Positions 35,536 through 45,534 are shown, counted from the stretch's first letter. The stretch is DNA of 64,000 bases from Ulvibacterium marinum (GCF_003626755.1 NZ_RBCJ01000004.1:124001-188000), one strand, 5' to 3'. Numbers and translations are program-made. Notes: a model not told the origin generated them from the sequence alone.

Positions 35536-36405
35536 TCAATTCCTAAAACGTCTAAGGAAGATTTCCTCTGTGCTGCCGTCAGCATATGTTAAAACTCCTT
35601 TGGCATCACATTCCCCGTCCCCAAAATCCAAACTGGCGGTGAGGTCGTTCCGGGTAATTTCCAAAATACCGCTAACGATAAAACGACAGGACCATTCCCT
35701 GCGTAAAGGGGTTATGGTTTCCTTGATGAATACATTGCCCTGAGGCCCGGTATAGGTCCTTTTACCTGTAATCAAAAACACATTATCGCCCCAAAAGCCA
35801 CTGCCATAACCTTCAATCCATTCACGTGTGCGGTTGCCGGTAAAATTCGAAGTGCTACCATCCGGCCAAGTACCATTGAATATGCCTGTGGCGTCTGCCT
35901 GCGGATTGCCATTTTTATTGGACCGCACCCTTTCTATTGTGGCCCCACCTTCCACAGCAACTCCATTAAATGTAAAATCTACCAAAGAAAGCGTAATAGT
36001 TTTCGTGGCCAACTCCATATCCTTTTCGTAGGAAAGAAAAATAATTCCACTGAGGACATTTCCGTTGGGCAATTCACATCCAAGACCGAAATCGATGGTT
36101 TTTTCCTTAGTGATATCGGTGACCACAGTGGTTATGGTTACACAATCCGGCAAGTAATCCGACCGGTACGAAGCTTTGGAAATTGTACTGATTTCATCTA
36201 CGGAATATACATCCTCCGCCACAGTAATGACTTCCTCCGAAATAAGTTCAGCTTCATCACTAGCCGTTAATGCAACTACATCCAGACTTTCCTCGCCTTC
36301 CATACTGGGCGATTCCTCTTTGTTACAGGAAAAAAACAGCATTGTTGCCATCCCGATGGTCATCGGAAGTAACCTTGTAAAGTTCATTTTTTTGAGACTT
36401 TTCAT
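35536..36405 (-). CDS. Lipoprotein of unknown function
   Basis: A 289-residue protein (or 283 from the inner ATG, MNFTRLLP) with a lipoprotein signal ending at LFFSC. An acidic linker (about 30-75) is followed by beta-rich sequence including a TITTVVTDITKEKTIDFG stretch, NGVAVEGGATIERVR, and a Gly/Trp region (WIEGYGSGFWGDNVFL). I recall similar unnamed lipoproteins in flavobacteria but know no function. It is convergent with accD. Confidence 0.75.
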   Translation of the reverse strand: MKSLKKMNFTRLLPMTIGMATMLFFSCNKEESPSMEGEESLDVVALTASDEAELISEEVITVAEDVYSVDEISTISKASYRSDYLPDCVTITTVVTDITKEKTIDFGLGCELPNGNVLSGIIFLSYEKDMELATKTITLSLVDFTFNGVAVEGGATIERVRSNKNGNPQADATGIFNGTWPDGSTSNFTGNRTREWIEGYGSGFWGDNVFLITGKRTYTGPQGNVFIKETITPLRREWSCRFIVSGILEITRNDLTASLDFGDGECDAKGVLTYADGSTEEIFLRRFRN

Positions 36406-36611
36406 TTTTTTAATTTTTAAATGGTTTAATAGGTAAAATGTAATTTGCCATTAAAGATTTAGTCCAAAACCAACACTCAAAATGGCTCATTTCACACTAA
36501 CATTTTTTTAACATTACCTTCCTAGGACTGGAGTATGCCCCAAAAGGTTTAATGGAGCTCAAAAAAATAATCGACTTGGTTCAAAAAAGTCACTTAATCT
36601 AAAAATATTTC

Positions 36612-36619
36612 TATCTTTG
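36612..36619 (+). promoter_or_regulatory. Candidate -7 box upstream of rpsO
   Basis: TATCTTTG matches TAnnTTTG, 55 nt before the rpsO ATG. This is a plausible leader length for an S15 gene. Confidence 0.4.
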
Positions 36620-36673
36620 CGCACTGATTGAAAATCAATCAAATACATAAAAATCATTTAATATAATATTGGA

Positions 36674-36943
36674 ATGTATTTAACCAAGGAAATTAAAGCT
36701 GATATTTTCAAAAAATACGGCGGAAAAGACAGTAACACAGGCTCTACGGAGGGGCAGATAGCTTTGTTTACACATCGTATCAACCACCTTACGAAGCATC
36801 TCAAAAAAAATCACAAAGACTTTAATACGGAAAGATCTTTGGTACGTTTAGTAGGTAAGCGAAGAAGCCTTTTGGACTATCTAAAGAAAAAAGATATTGT
36901 AAAATATCGTGAATTGATTAAAGACTTGAATATTAGAAAATAA
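36674..36943 (+). CDS. rpsO: 30S ribosomal protein S15
   Basis: An 89-residue protein with the complete S15 pattern: GSTEGQIALFTHRINHLTKHLKKN, then RSLVRLVGKRRSLLDYLKKKD. It binds 16S rRNA helices 20-22. The gene has its own terminator and lies upstream of pnp, the classical rpsO-pnp order. Confidence 0.99.
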   Translation: MYLTKEIKADIFKKYGGKDSNTGSTEGQIALFTHRINHLTKHLKKNHKDFNTERSLVRLVGKRRSLLDYLKKKDIVKYRELIKDLNIRK

Positions 36944-36947
36944 AAAT

Positions 36948-36973
36948 AAAAGGGGAGTAATGCTCCCCTTTTT
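36948..36973 (+). terminator. Rho-independent terminator after rpsO
   Basis: The stem AAAAGGGGAG pairs with CTCCCCTTTT around a five-base loop and ends in T. Confidence 0.88.
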
Positions 36974-37092
36974 AATATGCCAGATTAGTTTTGGCATCCT
37001 TTTATGTTTAGAAGACCCTGAAACGATTTCAAGGTTAAAAAAGCTGCACACAGTTTTTCATTGGTCAACACACAACAACAACACAACCCTGG

Positions 37093-37108
37093 CCGTCCGG
37101 TAAGACGG
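37093..37108 (+). promoter_or_regulatory. Small hairpin in the pnp leader
   Basis: CCGTC and GACGG are separated by six bases, about 50 nt before the pnp ATG, without a T-run. In enterobacteria pnp is autoregulated through a leader hairpin; a similar role here is only an analogy. Confidence 0.3.
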
Positions 37109-37155
37109 TAGACCATTGTTTAACAAATCCACCACAGGTGGATTAAATCTAATGT

Positions 37156-39375
37156 ATGATTCCAAAAACTTTTAAAGAGGTCATTGACCTCGGTGACGGT
37201 AGGGAAATCTCTATCGAAACCGGAAAATTGGCAAAACAGGCCCATGGGTCCGTTGTTGTCCAGTCTGGAAAGTGTATGCTATTGTGTACCGTAGTTTCCA
37301 ATTACAAACAAAGTGATGTCGATTTTTTGCCCCTAACGGTAGATTATCGCGAAAAATTTGCGGCCTCGGGCCGTTATCCCGGTGGATTTTTCAAAAGAGA
37401 GGCCAGACCCAGCGATGGTGAGGTCTTGACCATGCGATTGGTAGACAGGGTACTACGCCCACTTTTTCCAAAGGATTACCATTCGGAGACTCAGGTAATG
37501 ATTCAACTTATGTCCCATGATGAGGATGTTATGCCCGATGCCATGGCAGGATTGGCGGCATCCGCCGCTATTCAACTTTCCGATTTTCCTTTTGAATGTG
37601 CCATTTCCGAATGTCGTGTCGGTCGTATTAATGGGGAGTTTATCATAAATCCGACCCGAGCACAGTTGGAAGAAAGTGATATTGATATGGTCATTGGTGC
37701 CTCCGCGGATTCAGTAATGATGGTGGAAGGTGAGATGAAAGAAATCTCCGAGGAAGAAATGACCGAAGCCATCAAATTTGCCCATGAGGCGATCAAAGTG
37801 CAATGTGCCGCCCAAATACGGTTGGCCGAGGCATTTGGCAGAAAGGAGGTACGGGAATACGAAGGTGAGCGGGAAGATGAGGAATTGGCCCAAAAAATAC
37901 ACGACCTTACGTATGACAAGGTTTATGCCATAGCCAAAGCAGGTTCCGCCAAACAGGAACGGAGTGCTGCCTTTGATGCCATCAAAGAAGAGGTGAAAGC
38001 TACGTTTACAGAAGAGGAATTGGAAGAAAACGGCGATTTGGTTTCTAAATATTTTTATAAGGCCGAGAAAGCCGCGGTTCGTGATCTTACCCTAAATGAA
38101 GGTTTGCGATTGGACGGTAGAAAAACCGATGAGATCCGACCCATTTGGTGCGAAGTGGACTATTTACCTTCCACTCACGGCTCCGCTATCTTTACCCGTG
38201 GGGAAACCCAGGCATTGGCCACGGTAACTCTGGGAACCTCCAGGGAGGCCAACCAAATAGATATGCCTTCTTACGAAGGCGAGGAGACTTTTTATCTGCA
38301 CTACAACTTCCCACCATTTTCAACCGGGGAAGCAAGACCTATACGTGGAACATCCCGTAGGGAAGTAGGCCATGGTAACCTGGCCCAACGTGCTTTAAAG
38401 GGTATGGTCCCAGAGGATTGTCCCTATACTGTTCGTGTAGTTTCCGAGGTATTGGAAAGTAATGGTTCATCATCCATGGCTACCGTTTGTTCGGGAACTA
38501 TGGCCTTGATGGATGCCGGGGTACAATTAAAAAAACCGGTTTCAGGAATTGCCATGGGATTGATTTCCGATGCGGATAGTGGAAAATATGCAGTGCTTTC
38601 GGATATTTTGGGAGATGAGGATCATCTGGGCGATATGGATTTTAAAGTCACCGGTACAGCCGACGGTATTACGGCTTGTCAGATGGACATCAAAGTAAAA
38701 GGCCTATCCTATGAAATCTTGGTAAAGGCCTTGAAACAAGCCAGTGATGGTCGTCTACACATTTTGGAAAAATTAGTGGATACCATTTCCGATCCAAGAC
38801 CGGACGTTAAACCGCATGCACCCAAAATGGTTACTACGGTTATACCAAACGAATTTATCGGTGCCTTGATCGGTCCTGGTGGAAAAGTAATCCAAGAATT
38901 GCAAAAAGAGACCAAGACAACAATCGTTATCAACGAGGATCCGGTAACCGAAGAAGGTATCGTAGAAATTTTAGGTACCGACCAAAATGGTATAGATGCC
39001 GTTTTGGCAAAAATCGATGCATTGATGTTCAAGCCGGAAGTTGGTAGCGTTTATGAAGTAAAGGTTATCAAAATGCTCGATTTTGGAGCCGTTGTAGAAT
39101 ACAACGATGCCCCAGGCAACGAAGTATTGCTTCACGTTTCGGAATTGGATTGGAAACGTACCGAAAATGTTTCCGATGTAGTGAACATGGGCGATGTTTT
39201 TGATGTAAAATACATGGGAACAGATCCAAGGACCCGTAAGGAAAAGGTTTCCCGAAAGGCCTTGCTTCCAAAACCGGAAGGTTTTGTGGAAAGACCTCCA
39301 AGAAACAATGACCGTAACCGTGGAAGGGACGACCGGCGTCGGGATAATCGGGATAGGAAGCCCAGACGCAATTAA
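37156..39375 (+). CDS. pnp: Polynucleotide phosphorylase
   Basis: A 739-residue 3'-5' exoribonuclease using phosphate. Two RNase PH domains are visible: [23 protein letters not shown] in the first and [18 protein letters not shown] with [21 protein letters not shown] in the second. A KH domain ([20 protein letters not shown]) and an S1 domain ([20 protein letters not shown]) follow. The last 20 or so residues are a basic Arg/Asp/Asn tail ([20 protein letters not shown]) likely to aid RNA binding. A terminator follows. Confidence 0.98.
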   Translation: MIPKTFKEVIDLGDGREISIETGKLAKQAHGSVVVQSGKCMLLCTVVSNYKQSDVDFLPLTVDYREKFAASGRYPGGFFKREARPSDGEVLTMRLVDRVLRPLFPKDYHSETQVMIQLMSHDEDVMPDAMAGLAASAAIQLSDFPFECAISECRVGRINGEFIINPTRAQLEESDIDMVIGASADSVMMVEGEMKEISEEEMTEAIKFAHEAIKVQCAAQIRLAEAFGRKEVREYEGEREDEELAQKIHDLTYDKVYAIAKAGSAKQERSAAFDAIKEEVKATFTEEELEENGDLVSKYFYKAEKAAVRDLTLNEGLRLDGRKTDEIRPIWCEVDYLPSTHGSAIFTRGETQALATVTLGTSREANQIDMPSYEGEETFYLHYNFPPFSTGEARPIRGTSRREVGHGNLAQRALKGMVPEDCPYTVRVVSEVLESNGSSSMATVCSGTMALMDAGVQLKKPVSGIAMGLISDADSGKYAVLSDILGDEDHLGDMDFKVTGTADGITACQMDIKVKGLSYEILVKALKQASDGRLHILEKLVDTISDPRPDVKPHAPKMVTTVIPNEFIGALIGPGGKVIQELQKETKTTIVINEDPVTEEGIVEILGTDQNGIDAVLAKIDALMFKPEVGSVYEVKVIKMLDFGAVVEYNDAPGNEVLLHVSELDWKRTENVSDVVNMGDVFDVKYMGTDPRTRKEKVSRKALLPKPEGFVERPPRNNDRNRGRDDRRRDNRDRKPRRN

Positions 39376-39395
39376 GTTCTTTTATGGAATAAATT

Positions 39396-39427
39396 AAAAA
39401 CCTCAACCTAGCAGTTGGGGTTTTTTT
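39396..39427 (+). terminator. Rho-independent terminator after pnp
   Basis: AAAAACCTCAAC pairs with GTTGGGGTTTTT (one mismatch) around CTAGCA, followed by a T-run. Confidence 0.85.
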
Positions 39428-39484
39428 GGTTTTTAACGCAACCTTTTATCATCATTACGGACTACCAAATAAAAACATATCCCA

Positions 39485-40297
39485 ATGAAAAAAATCAATG
39501 TACTACTACAAATGGCCTTTATCGGTTTTCTTTTAGTCTCTGTATCATGTTCCGTTGAAAGCGAACCAATTCTAACCGAAAACCTCCAGAATCCCGTACC
39601 AAAACCTGAGACAACTGCTGTAGGCGGTTCGGAACCCCAAGGCATTCATAGGTCCGTATCCTATAAATTATCCGGTAATTTTTCGGGAAAATTGGACGTA
39701 ACCTTTCTTTCCAGTGATGGCTTTACTCCTCCAAACCCTTTTTTGGGTATGGAAATACCATGGGAAACGGAGTATGATATTCCGGGGCAAACCTATGCTA
39801 TCGGTGGCTATGCCAATGGACTATACGGGGATGGAAATCCAGAAGAAACTGCTTCCCTACAAATGTTCCTGGATAATAAGCTCTTGGAAACCGTCATAAG
39901 AACGGCCGATGATGACGGATATATAACCCTGCCTCTAGAATCCTATAGTCTAGAATATGACACTTCGGAAAAAACCATTTCAGACAGTAATATCGGTAAA
40001 GAAATAACCTATAAAGTTGATGGCGATTTTTCGGGAAAAATCATATTGGTCTACAAGGTAGCGGACGGAAGCCGGGAGAATATTGAAATAAACACCCTTC
40101 CTTGGGAGTATACTTTCGAAACCACGGTGAACTCGGCAAGAGTGAGTATTTACGGATTGGGTACCCAAGGAATGAAAAACGAAAAAATCCAATATAGCCT
40201 ATCTTTGAATGGCACGGTAGTAGATTCAGGTAACGTGGAGGCCTATGAAGATGGAAGCATATCCCTAACACCTGAATTCTTTATAGACTTCGATTAA
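39485..40297 (+). CDS. Lipoprotein with two tandem copies of one domain
   Basis: A 270-residue lipoprotein (signal ending at VSVSC, Cys22). After a Pro-rich linker, two related domains of about 95 residues follow. Both begin with Y-K-[LV]-x-G-[ND]-F-S-G-K and contain a PWE[TY] segment. Both end in a D-[DG]-G-[YS]-I-[TS]-L strand (about 57-153 and 166-270). The layout recalls MmpS-like exported beta domains, but I cannot confirm homology. It is followed 57 nt later by an ECF sigma gene. Confidence 0.72.
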   Translation: MKKINVLLQMAFIGFLLVSVSCSVESEPILTENLQNPVPKPETTAVGGSEPQGIHRSVSYKLSGNFSGKLDVTFLSSDGFTPPNPFLGMEIPWETEYDIPGQTYAIGGYANGLYGDGNPEETASLQMFLDNKLLETVIRTADDDGYITLPLESYSLEYDTSEKTISDSNIGKEITYKVDGDFSGKIILVYKVADGSRENIEINTLPWEYTFETTVNSARVSIYGLGTQGMKNEKIQYSLSLNGTVVDSGNVEAYEDGSISLTPEFFIDFD

Positions 40298-40353
40298 AAA
40301 TTCGAATTACTTGATACAAAATCGAATGGAACAATTCTAAAAATCCAACTTTT

Positions 40354-40917
40354 TTGAATTTAGACCAACTTATAAAAAGTTGCATCAAAAAAAATAGAGG
40401 GGCTCAGGAAACGCTTTATACATTATATGAAAAAAAGCTATTTCCCGTATGCCTTAAGTATTGTCGTTCTTATGCCGAAGCAGAAGATCACTTGCACGAT
40501 GTATTCATTGAAATTTTTGAAAACATACAGAAATATAAGGGCAAGGGCTCTTTTGAGGGTTGGATAAAACGAATAGCTATCAACAAAGCCATAGACAAAT
40601 ACAAAAAAAATACTGTATTTGATTTAAAGGACTTCGAAGAGGAAAAAATCACCGAAGAGATTACTATTGTCGAAGATGATCTTCCTCCTTCCTTTGAAAG
40701 GTTGATTAAACTTATTCAGCAGTTGCCGGACCAATATCGCATAGTTTTTAGTATGTACGAATTGGATGGTTATTCCCATAAGGAAATTTCAAAATCGTTA
40801 AGAATAAGCGAGGGTACTTCCAAATCCAATCTACATCGCGCAAAGGCTATTCTAAAGAATAGGATCATACAGTTTAAAAAGGGGGCGAAACAAATTAAAA
40901 AGAGTCATGAAAGCTGA
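40354..40917 (+). CDS. ECF-type RNA polymerase sigma factor
   Basis: A 187-residue sigma-70 family protein with region 2 (LYEKKLFPVCLKYCRSYAEAEDHLHDVFIEIFENI, then FEGWIKRIAINKAID) and region 4 (LPDQYRIVFSMYELDGYSHKEISKSLRISEGTSKSNLHRAK). The only suitable start is TTG at 40354. Its end overlaps the next gene by 11 nt, pointing to a sigma/anti-sigma pair. Confidence 0.92.
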   Translation: MNLDQLIKSCIKKNRGAQETLYTLYEKKLFPVCLKYCRSYAEAEDHLHDVFIEIFENIQKYKGKGSFEGWIKRIAINKAIDKYKKNTVFDLKDFEEEKITEEITIVEDDLPPSFERLIKLIQQLPDQYRIVFSMYELDGYSHKEISKSLRISEGTSKSNLHRAKAILKNRIIQFKKGAKQIKKSHES

Positions 40918-42397
40918 GAAAGACTTAGGAAAGCTCATAAGAGAACGCTTGGCGGACACTGAGGTAGCACCCGGATCCAACCTGTGGAACGCTATTGAAA
41001 AATCCTTGGAACGCAAAAGAAAAAGAAGATTTGGTTTCCTATGGTCTTTGGGGCTTTTGCTATTACTTTTGGGAGCTTTTTCGGTTCTACGATTTTCCCA
41101 TGAACCCGAGATTCAAAAGCAACATATTAAGAATACCGATACTAGGATTCTACTGGAAGATTCCGTCAAAACCCATCCTTCAGACAGTGAAAAAAAAGGA
41201 CTATCGTTTCCCCAAGCTTTCGAGAAAAACAAGGAAAGGGATAGCGTGCATTCATCATATACAGAGAAGGACAATACCCAAGGTACAAGCTCCCACAATC
41301 CTAAAATTGGATTATCCGAAGTACCCACGGAAAAATCAGACCCCACTTCCCAGGAGAATCCCAATGAAATTGATAGAAGACGTTCAAAGAGCAAATCGGT
41401 TAGAGAAAATGATGCGAACAAACCATCTTTATTTCCGGACAATTCAAAATCGGACAATGCTTCAGACGTATCAAATCCAAATCCTAAGATTACCGATATT
41501 GAAAAAAAACAGCCTAAGGGAAACTATCAACTTGATGAACCGCATCAAAATATAGTTGTTGACACATCTAAAATAAATGGAGCAAAAAACACAGCTCAAG
41601 ATAATCCGTTTGTGGCCTCCAATGAAAATGAAAGTGCTACTTCCGAATCTGATGAAGAAGGCGTTCGGAAAACTACCAAAAAAGATTCCGTACCCTTGAA
41701 ACGAGAAGAAACCTACTCGCAAAAAAAATATTACATCCATCCCTTTTTGAACTCATCCACCTATGGAGGACTTTCGGGGGCCTCAGCTATTGATGAACGA
41801 CTTGACGGTAACCGAAGGTCAAATAATCTAAGTTACGGTTACGGCCTATATTTTGTCTTTAAACCAAATGAAAAATGGGGGCTTCGTGTGGGTGCGGCCT
41901 ATAGTCAAGTAGAAAAAAATACTTTTGACGTACCTATACGGCCCAATGATTTGAGCACTAATTATTATAGGGACATTTCTTTTCAAAACGATCTCTCCTA
42001 CTTAGCCCTATCCAATACCTTCTCACAATCGGAAAACATTACCCTACAGGAAAGATTATCCTATCTTCAGGTACCATTGGAAGTGACCCGTATGCTTCTA
42101 AAACGGGAAAAATTCGAGATTGATGCCATTGCCGGAATAGGTGTCATTTATCTAAAAAAGAATGAAGTAAGCGTTCTCCGAACGACGGGAACCACTATTG
42201 AATTGGGAAAAAATGACAACTATTCAGAAGGAAGTTTTGGAATACACTTCGGGTTTGGCTTAAATTATGAGTTAAATCAGTCACTTAAAATTCAATTGGA
42301 ACCGATTATTAAACCCCAGATCGGATTTTATGAAAAAAGTATCGGGAACAAGCCTTTTATCTTCAATATACAATTGGGTGTGCTATACAGGTTATAA
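40907..42397 (+). CDS. Membrane-anchored anti-sigma-like protein with C-terminal beta-barrel-like domain
   Basis: A 496-residue protein with three parts. A short cytoplasmic head (about 1-40) begins KDLGKLIRERL and resembles the anti-sigma heads of this gene context. One membrane helix lies at about 42-63 (GLLLLLLGAF), followed by a roughly 200-residue Ser/Lys/Asp/Asn-rich linker of low complexity. The C-terminal domain (about 275-496) is beta-rich with alternating aromatic residues, like a small outer-membrane barrel (LSYGYGLYFVFKPNEKWGLRVGAAYS, ending in LGVLYRL). It could link the inner membrane to the envelope surface. It overlaps the sigma gene. Confidence 0.78.
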   Translation: MKAEKDLGKLIRERLADTEVAPGSNLWNAIEKSLERKRKRRFGFLWSLGLLLLLLGAFSVLRFSHEPEIQKQHIKNTDTRILLEDSVKTHPSDSEKKGLSFPQAFEKNKERDSVHSSYTEKDNTQGTSSHNPKIGLSEVPTEKSDPTSQENPNEIDRRRSKSKSVRENDANKPSLFPDNSKSDNASDVSNPNPKITDIEKKQPKGNYQLDEPHQNIVVDTSKINGAKNTAQDNPFVASNENESATSESDEEGVRKTTKKDSVPLKREETYSQKKYYIHPFLNSSTYGGLSGASAIDERLDGNRRSNNLSYGYGLYFVFKPNEKWGLRVGAAYSQVEKNTFDVPIRPNDLSTNYYRDISFQNDLSYLALSNTFSQSENITLQERLSYLQVPLEVTRMLLKREKFEIDAIAGIGVIYLKKNEVSVLRTTGTTIELGKNDNYSEGSFGIHFGFGLNYELNQSLKIQLEPIIKPQIGFYEKSIGNKPFIFNIQLGVLYRL

Positions 42398-42536
42398 AAG
42401 CCTAAGGGAATCCACAAGCATCTAAATTAACCGAAAAATCAAGTTTTTTTGACCCAATTGTAACATTTCCATCTTTTTTACGTATAAGTATATGCAGCTT
42501 ATGCGCAATGAACTTAACTAGAAAGGAAAATTGTAG

Positions 42537-43400
42537 ATGAGACAACTAAAGATTACAAAACAGGTTACCAATAGGGAAACCGCCTCTTTGGACAAATATT
42601 TGCAGGAAATTGGTAAGGTAGACCTTATTACTGCGGACGAGGAAGTAGAATTGGCACAACGCATCAAGGCAGGCGACCAGATCGCTCTTGAAAAACTCAC
42701 TAAGGCCAATCTTCGATTCGTGGTTTCCGTGGCCAAGCAATACCAAAATCAGGGTCTTACCCTACCTGACCTTATTAATGAGGGTAATTTGGGGTTGATT
42801 AAAGCGGCCCAACGTTTTGACGAAACACGGGGTTTTAAATTTATATCCTATGCCGTTTGGTGGATCAGACAATCCATTTTGCAGGCCTTGGCGGAGCAAT
42901 CCCGAATCGTTCGATTGCCCTTGAATAAAATTGGTTCTATTAACAAAATCAACAAGACCTTTGCCTTTTTGGAGCAGGCGCATGAACGCGTGCCCTCTGC
43001 GGAGGAAATTGCAAAGGAATTGGATATGACTGTTGAAGACGTGAAGCAGTCCTTGAAAAATTCAGGACGGCACGTATCTATGGATGCCCCTTTGATCGAT
43101 GGTGAGGATTCCAACCTCTATGATGTACTTCGTAGTGGGGAATCTCCAAACCCCGACAAGGATTTGTTGCACGAATCTTTGCGTACCGAAATTGAGCGTG
43201 CTTTGGAAACATTGACGCCGCGGGAAGCGGATGTTATCCGTCTCTATTTTGGTTTGGCAGGACAACATTCCATGACCTTGGAAGAAATTGGGGAAACCTT
43301 CGATCTTACCAGGGAAAGGGTGCGTCAAATCAAGGAAAAAGCGATACGAAGGTTAAAGCATACCTCCAGAAGTAAGATTCTAAAGACCTATCTTGGTTAA
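42537..43400 (+). CDS. rpoD: Primary RNA polymerase sigma factor (RpoD/SigA)
   Basis: A 287-residue sigma-70 without region 1.1, the usual short form in Bacteroidota. Motifs are region 1.2 ([25 protein letters not shown]) and region 2 ([29 protein letters not shown] with [13 protein letters not shown]). Region 3 ([13 protein letters not shown]) and region 4 ([25 protein letters not shown]) follow. It recognises TAnnTTTG-type promoters such as those marked in this window. Confidence 0.97.
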   Translation: MRQLKITKQVTNRETASLDKYLQEIGKVDLITADEEVELAQRIKAGDQIALEKLTKANLRFVVSVAKQYQNQGLTLPDLINEGNLGLIKAAQRFDETRGFKFISYAVWWIRQSILQALAEQSRIVRLPLNKIGSINKINKTFAFLEQAHERVPSAEEIAKELDMTVEDVKQSLKNSGRHVSMDAPLIDGEDSNLYDVLRSGESPNPDKDLLHESLRTEIERALETLTPREADVIRLYFGLAGQHSMTLEEIGETFDLTRERVRQIKEKAIRRLKHTSRSKILKTYLG

Positions 43401-43514
43401 TTATTTGATAAAATAACACGTTAAATATTCCATAAATTGGATTTATGGCATATAAATTGTAATTTTAAGGTTAACAACAGTTTATCATGACTGTTCGTTT
43501 TTTGATTGATGAAT

Positions 43515-43542
43515 AAACTCCGGCTGATTACCGGAGTTTTTT
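43515..43542 (+). terminator. Rho-independent terminator downstream of rpoD
   Basis: AAACTCCGG pairs perfectly with CCGGAGTTT around CTGATTA, followed by TTT. It lies about 115 nt after the rpoD stop. Confidence 0.88.
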
Positions 43543-43924
43543 CATTTAGACAGTTTCTTTTCTTTCAGAAAAAGCTCAATGTTTGTGGGCACCAAAAGCA
43601 TCTAAAGATGTGATTTCCCCAAAAACTGAAGAAAAACGTACTGGCTACCGTACCGGATTACGTACCGAATTTGAAAGCCCAAAAAGACTATTCTACATAA
43701 CTATATATTACAATGGTGTTATAGATTCCCGGAGCAATCTTAATATGGGGTAACAGAAATATATCTGATGCGGTATGGGTACGTAGGAATGATTTGCGAA
43801 TTATTTGCCTTAAAAATCCGGATACTGTTAGTAGGTTTATTATAGACCTACTTGCTCTTGGAAAATGTGAAAGGCCTAAGGGATATTTGGAAAAAGATTA
43901 ATATTAAAGAAAGTCAAAGATGAC
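43543..43924. other. Gene-poor stretch with repeats and a start-less ORF remnant
   Basis: No intact gene is visible. At 43639-43671 the bases GTAC recur three times in GTACTGG, GTACCGG and GTACCGA. The second half holds the open frame described separately (43725-43901). Confidence 0.5.
43725..43901 (+). pseudogene. Start-less protein-coding remnant
   Basis: From just after a TAG at 43722 the frame is open for 58 codons to TAA 43899-43901 and reads like real protein: WVRRNDLRIICLKN, then VSRFIIDLLALGK. There is no ATG, GTG or upstream continuation. It is probably the 3' piece of a lost gene, but no family is recognised. Confidence 0.3.
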
Positions 43925-43925
43925 A

Positions 43926-44885
43926 TCATTCAGAATCAATGATTTCAACAATTTTAGCTTTAATGGTTATGCCATACTCCATATTTGTTCCGGAAGGAGA
44001 TTGATTAAATACCTTGCAAAGCACTTCCTTTCCATTTCTGAACTTAAATATCAACCTTACTTCTACTTTGGGATCACCATCTAATCCAGAGAAAGAACTG
44101 AAATTGTCGAAACTTGGGTTTTCCTTTCGCAATTTATCAATACGCGAACTCGAAGGTATAAATGTTGCATATCGCCTCGTTGGTTGTAATTTCCTTAAAG
44201 AAAATTCAAGGGTATCCCCAATTTCTATTTCATTGACCCCAAATTCCAATCTTAGAGCATTAAGCAAATAATTAACATGTACTACTTGCGGGTTGCTTTC
44301 CTCGGCTCCATAAAGATATGTCCCTGCATTAAAAAAATAGTCTTTCAATTCCCCAACATTTGGATCCACTTCGTCACTTATCCATATAAAGGTGTTATTA
44401 TCCGAGACAAACTGGACAATTGAACCTTCTGGGGATTTTATCCTCAAGGAGTAATAATTGTCGTTTGTTAATAGATACATAAGGATATTAAAAAAAATGT
44501 GACGCTTGTCATTGGCTATTGCATTCTTATGATGAAAAGAGTATTTTGTTCGGACTAAAACTTCTTGATATTCTAAGTGATTCCCCAGTTTTTGGGTGGC
44601 TACTTCCAAAAGTTCGATCTGATTGGAAGTTTTATCGGCAAGGTCTTGGGCTTGTTGAATTATAGTGTCTACCGCGCCATCGGTTTTTAGTAAAAGGGTG
44701 TCAGTAGATGTTTTAAGTTCTTCTACTGTCTTCTGGACTGCTTCTTTGACTATAGAATCGGTTGCTCTAGTAATTTCTTCTTTGGTCCTTTTTGCACTTC
44801 TTTTTTCACCATATTTTACTAGCAAAAAGGTCAATCCCGTTAGTATTACTGCTATTATAAGATAGTAGTTCAATATAAAATCCAT
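43926..44885 (-). CDS. Membrane-anchored coiled-coil protein, unknown function
   Basis: About 319 residues from ATG 44885 (MDFILNYYLII); the ORF could start 57 nt earlier. One N-terminal membrane helix (about 5-24) is followed by a long alpha-helical, coiled-coil-like stretch (about 28-110, rich in Lys, Glu, Thr). A mixed globular C-terminal domain follows, containing SPEGSIVQFVSDNNTFIWISDEVDPN and VEVRLIFKFRNGKEVLCKV. I do not recognise a family. The base composition is more AT-rich than the neighbouring rpoD. It sits between two gene remnants, hinting at an inserted or reshuffled locus. Confidence 0.65.
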   Translation of the reverse strand: MDFILNYYLIIAVILTGLTFLLVKYGEKRSAKRTKEEITRATDSIVKEAVQKTVEELKTSTDTLLLKTDGAVDTIIQQAQDLADKTSNQIELLEVATQKLGNHLEYQEVLVRTKYSFHHKNAIANDKRHIFFNILMYLLTNDNYYSLRIKSPEGSIVQFVSDNNTFIWISDEVDPNVGELKDYFFNAGTYLYGAEESNPQVVHVNYLLNALRLEFGVNEIEIGDTLEFSLRKLQPTRRYATFIPSSSRIDKLRKENPSFDNFSSFSGLDGDPKVEVRLIFKFRNGKEVLCKVFNQSPSGTNMEYGITIKAKIVEIIDSE

Positions 44886-44989
44886 CACTCTTTTGAAATA
44901 AAATAATACTTTCCCCACAATACCAGCATGAAAATTTATCAAATCTTAAATGAAGATAAAACAAATCGAAGTTTTTCAAAAAATAATAA

Positions 44990-45424
44990 AGAACTAAAAT
45001 CTGCTTCCTGCCCATTGATGAACCCCCAAAAAAAATTGAGGAAACTATCGCATTTATAGAGTATTCCATGGAACAAGTGGAAAATAAAACAGATTTGGTT
45101 TGGGTAATCTTAAACGAGGGTTTGTTTGCAGGTTGCTGCGGGATACATGGAATTCCCACCAAACAACCACATTTTGGGCTTTGGATCAAAAGTGGACAGC
45201 AAGGAAAAGGCATTGGTAAAAAAGTGGTCAACCATATGCTTCCATGGGGAATATCCAATTTAGATATCGAATTTATCAAGTACCCCGTTGATAAGCGAAA
45301 TCAAAAGAGTATTCATCTCATATCCCAGCTAAACCTGAAACTTTCGGACAACTATGAAATGGGCAACCAAAAAAAGTTGGACGTGGATGAATATCGTTTG
45401 TATAAGATACCTCCCACCCATTAG
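44990..45424 (+). pseudogene. GNAT acetyltransferase gene lacking its 5' end
   Basis: The frame is open from 44990, just after two stop codons (TAA TAA), to the stop at 45422. The first ATG (45068) would give 118 residues, but coding resemblance extends upstream of it (CFLPIDEPPKKIEETIAFIEY). This matches the usual middle of GNAT proteins of this type. The acetyl-CoA loop (GLWIKSGQQGKGIGKKVV) and the C-terminal IKYPVDKRNQKSIHLISQL are intact. The N-terminal 30-40 residues (first strand and helix) are missing. It is therefore either a truncated remnant or starts at a non-standard codon. Confidence 0.65.
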
Positions 45425-45534
45425 AACAAAGGTACTAGGGACCCTTAAGTTCGGAACGATAACCTGGTGGGGTAAAACATACCACTATTGGGAGGAACAT
45501 AAGCAAGTCCACTTAACATCCGCTTTGATCCTTT

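Noticed and set aside
40995..41555. 186-codon ORF in another frame of the anti-sigma-like gene
   Set aside because: It overlaps the low-complexity linker; long shadow frames are expected there. It has no start context or recognisable domain.
43600..43720. Phage attachment site or integrase remnant near the GTAC-rich repeats
   Set aside because: No integrase-like frame or tRNA gene is present, and the repeats are short and not paired elsewhere in the window.
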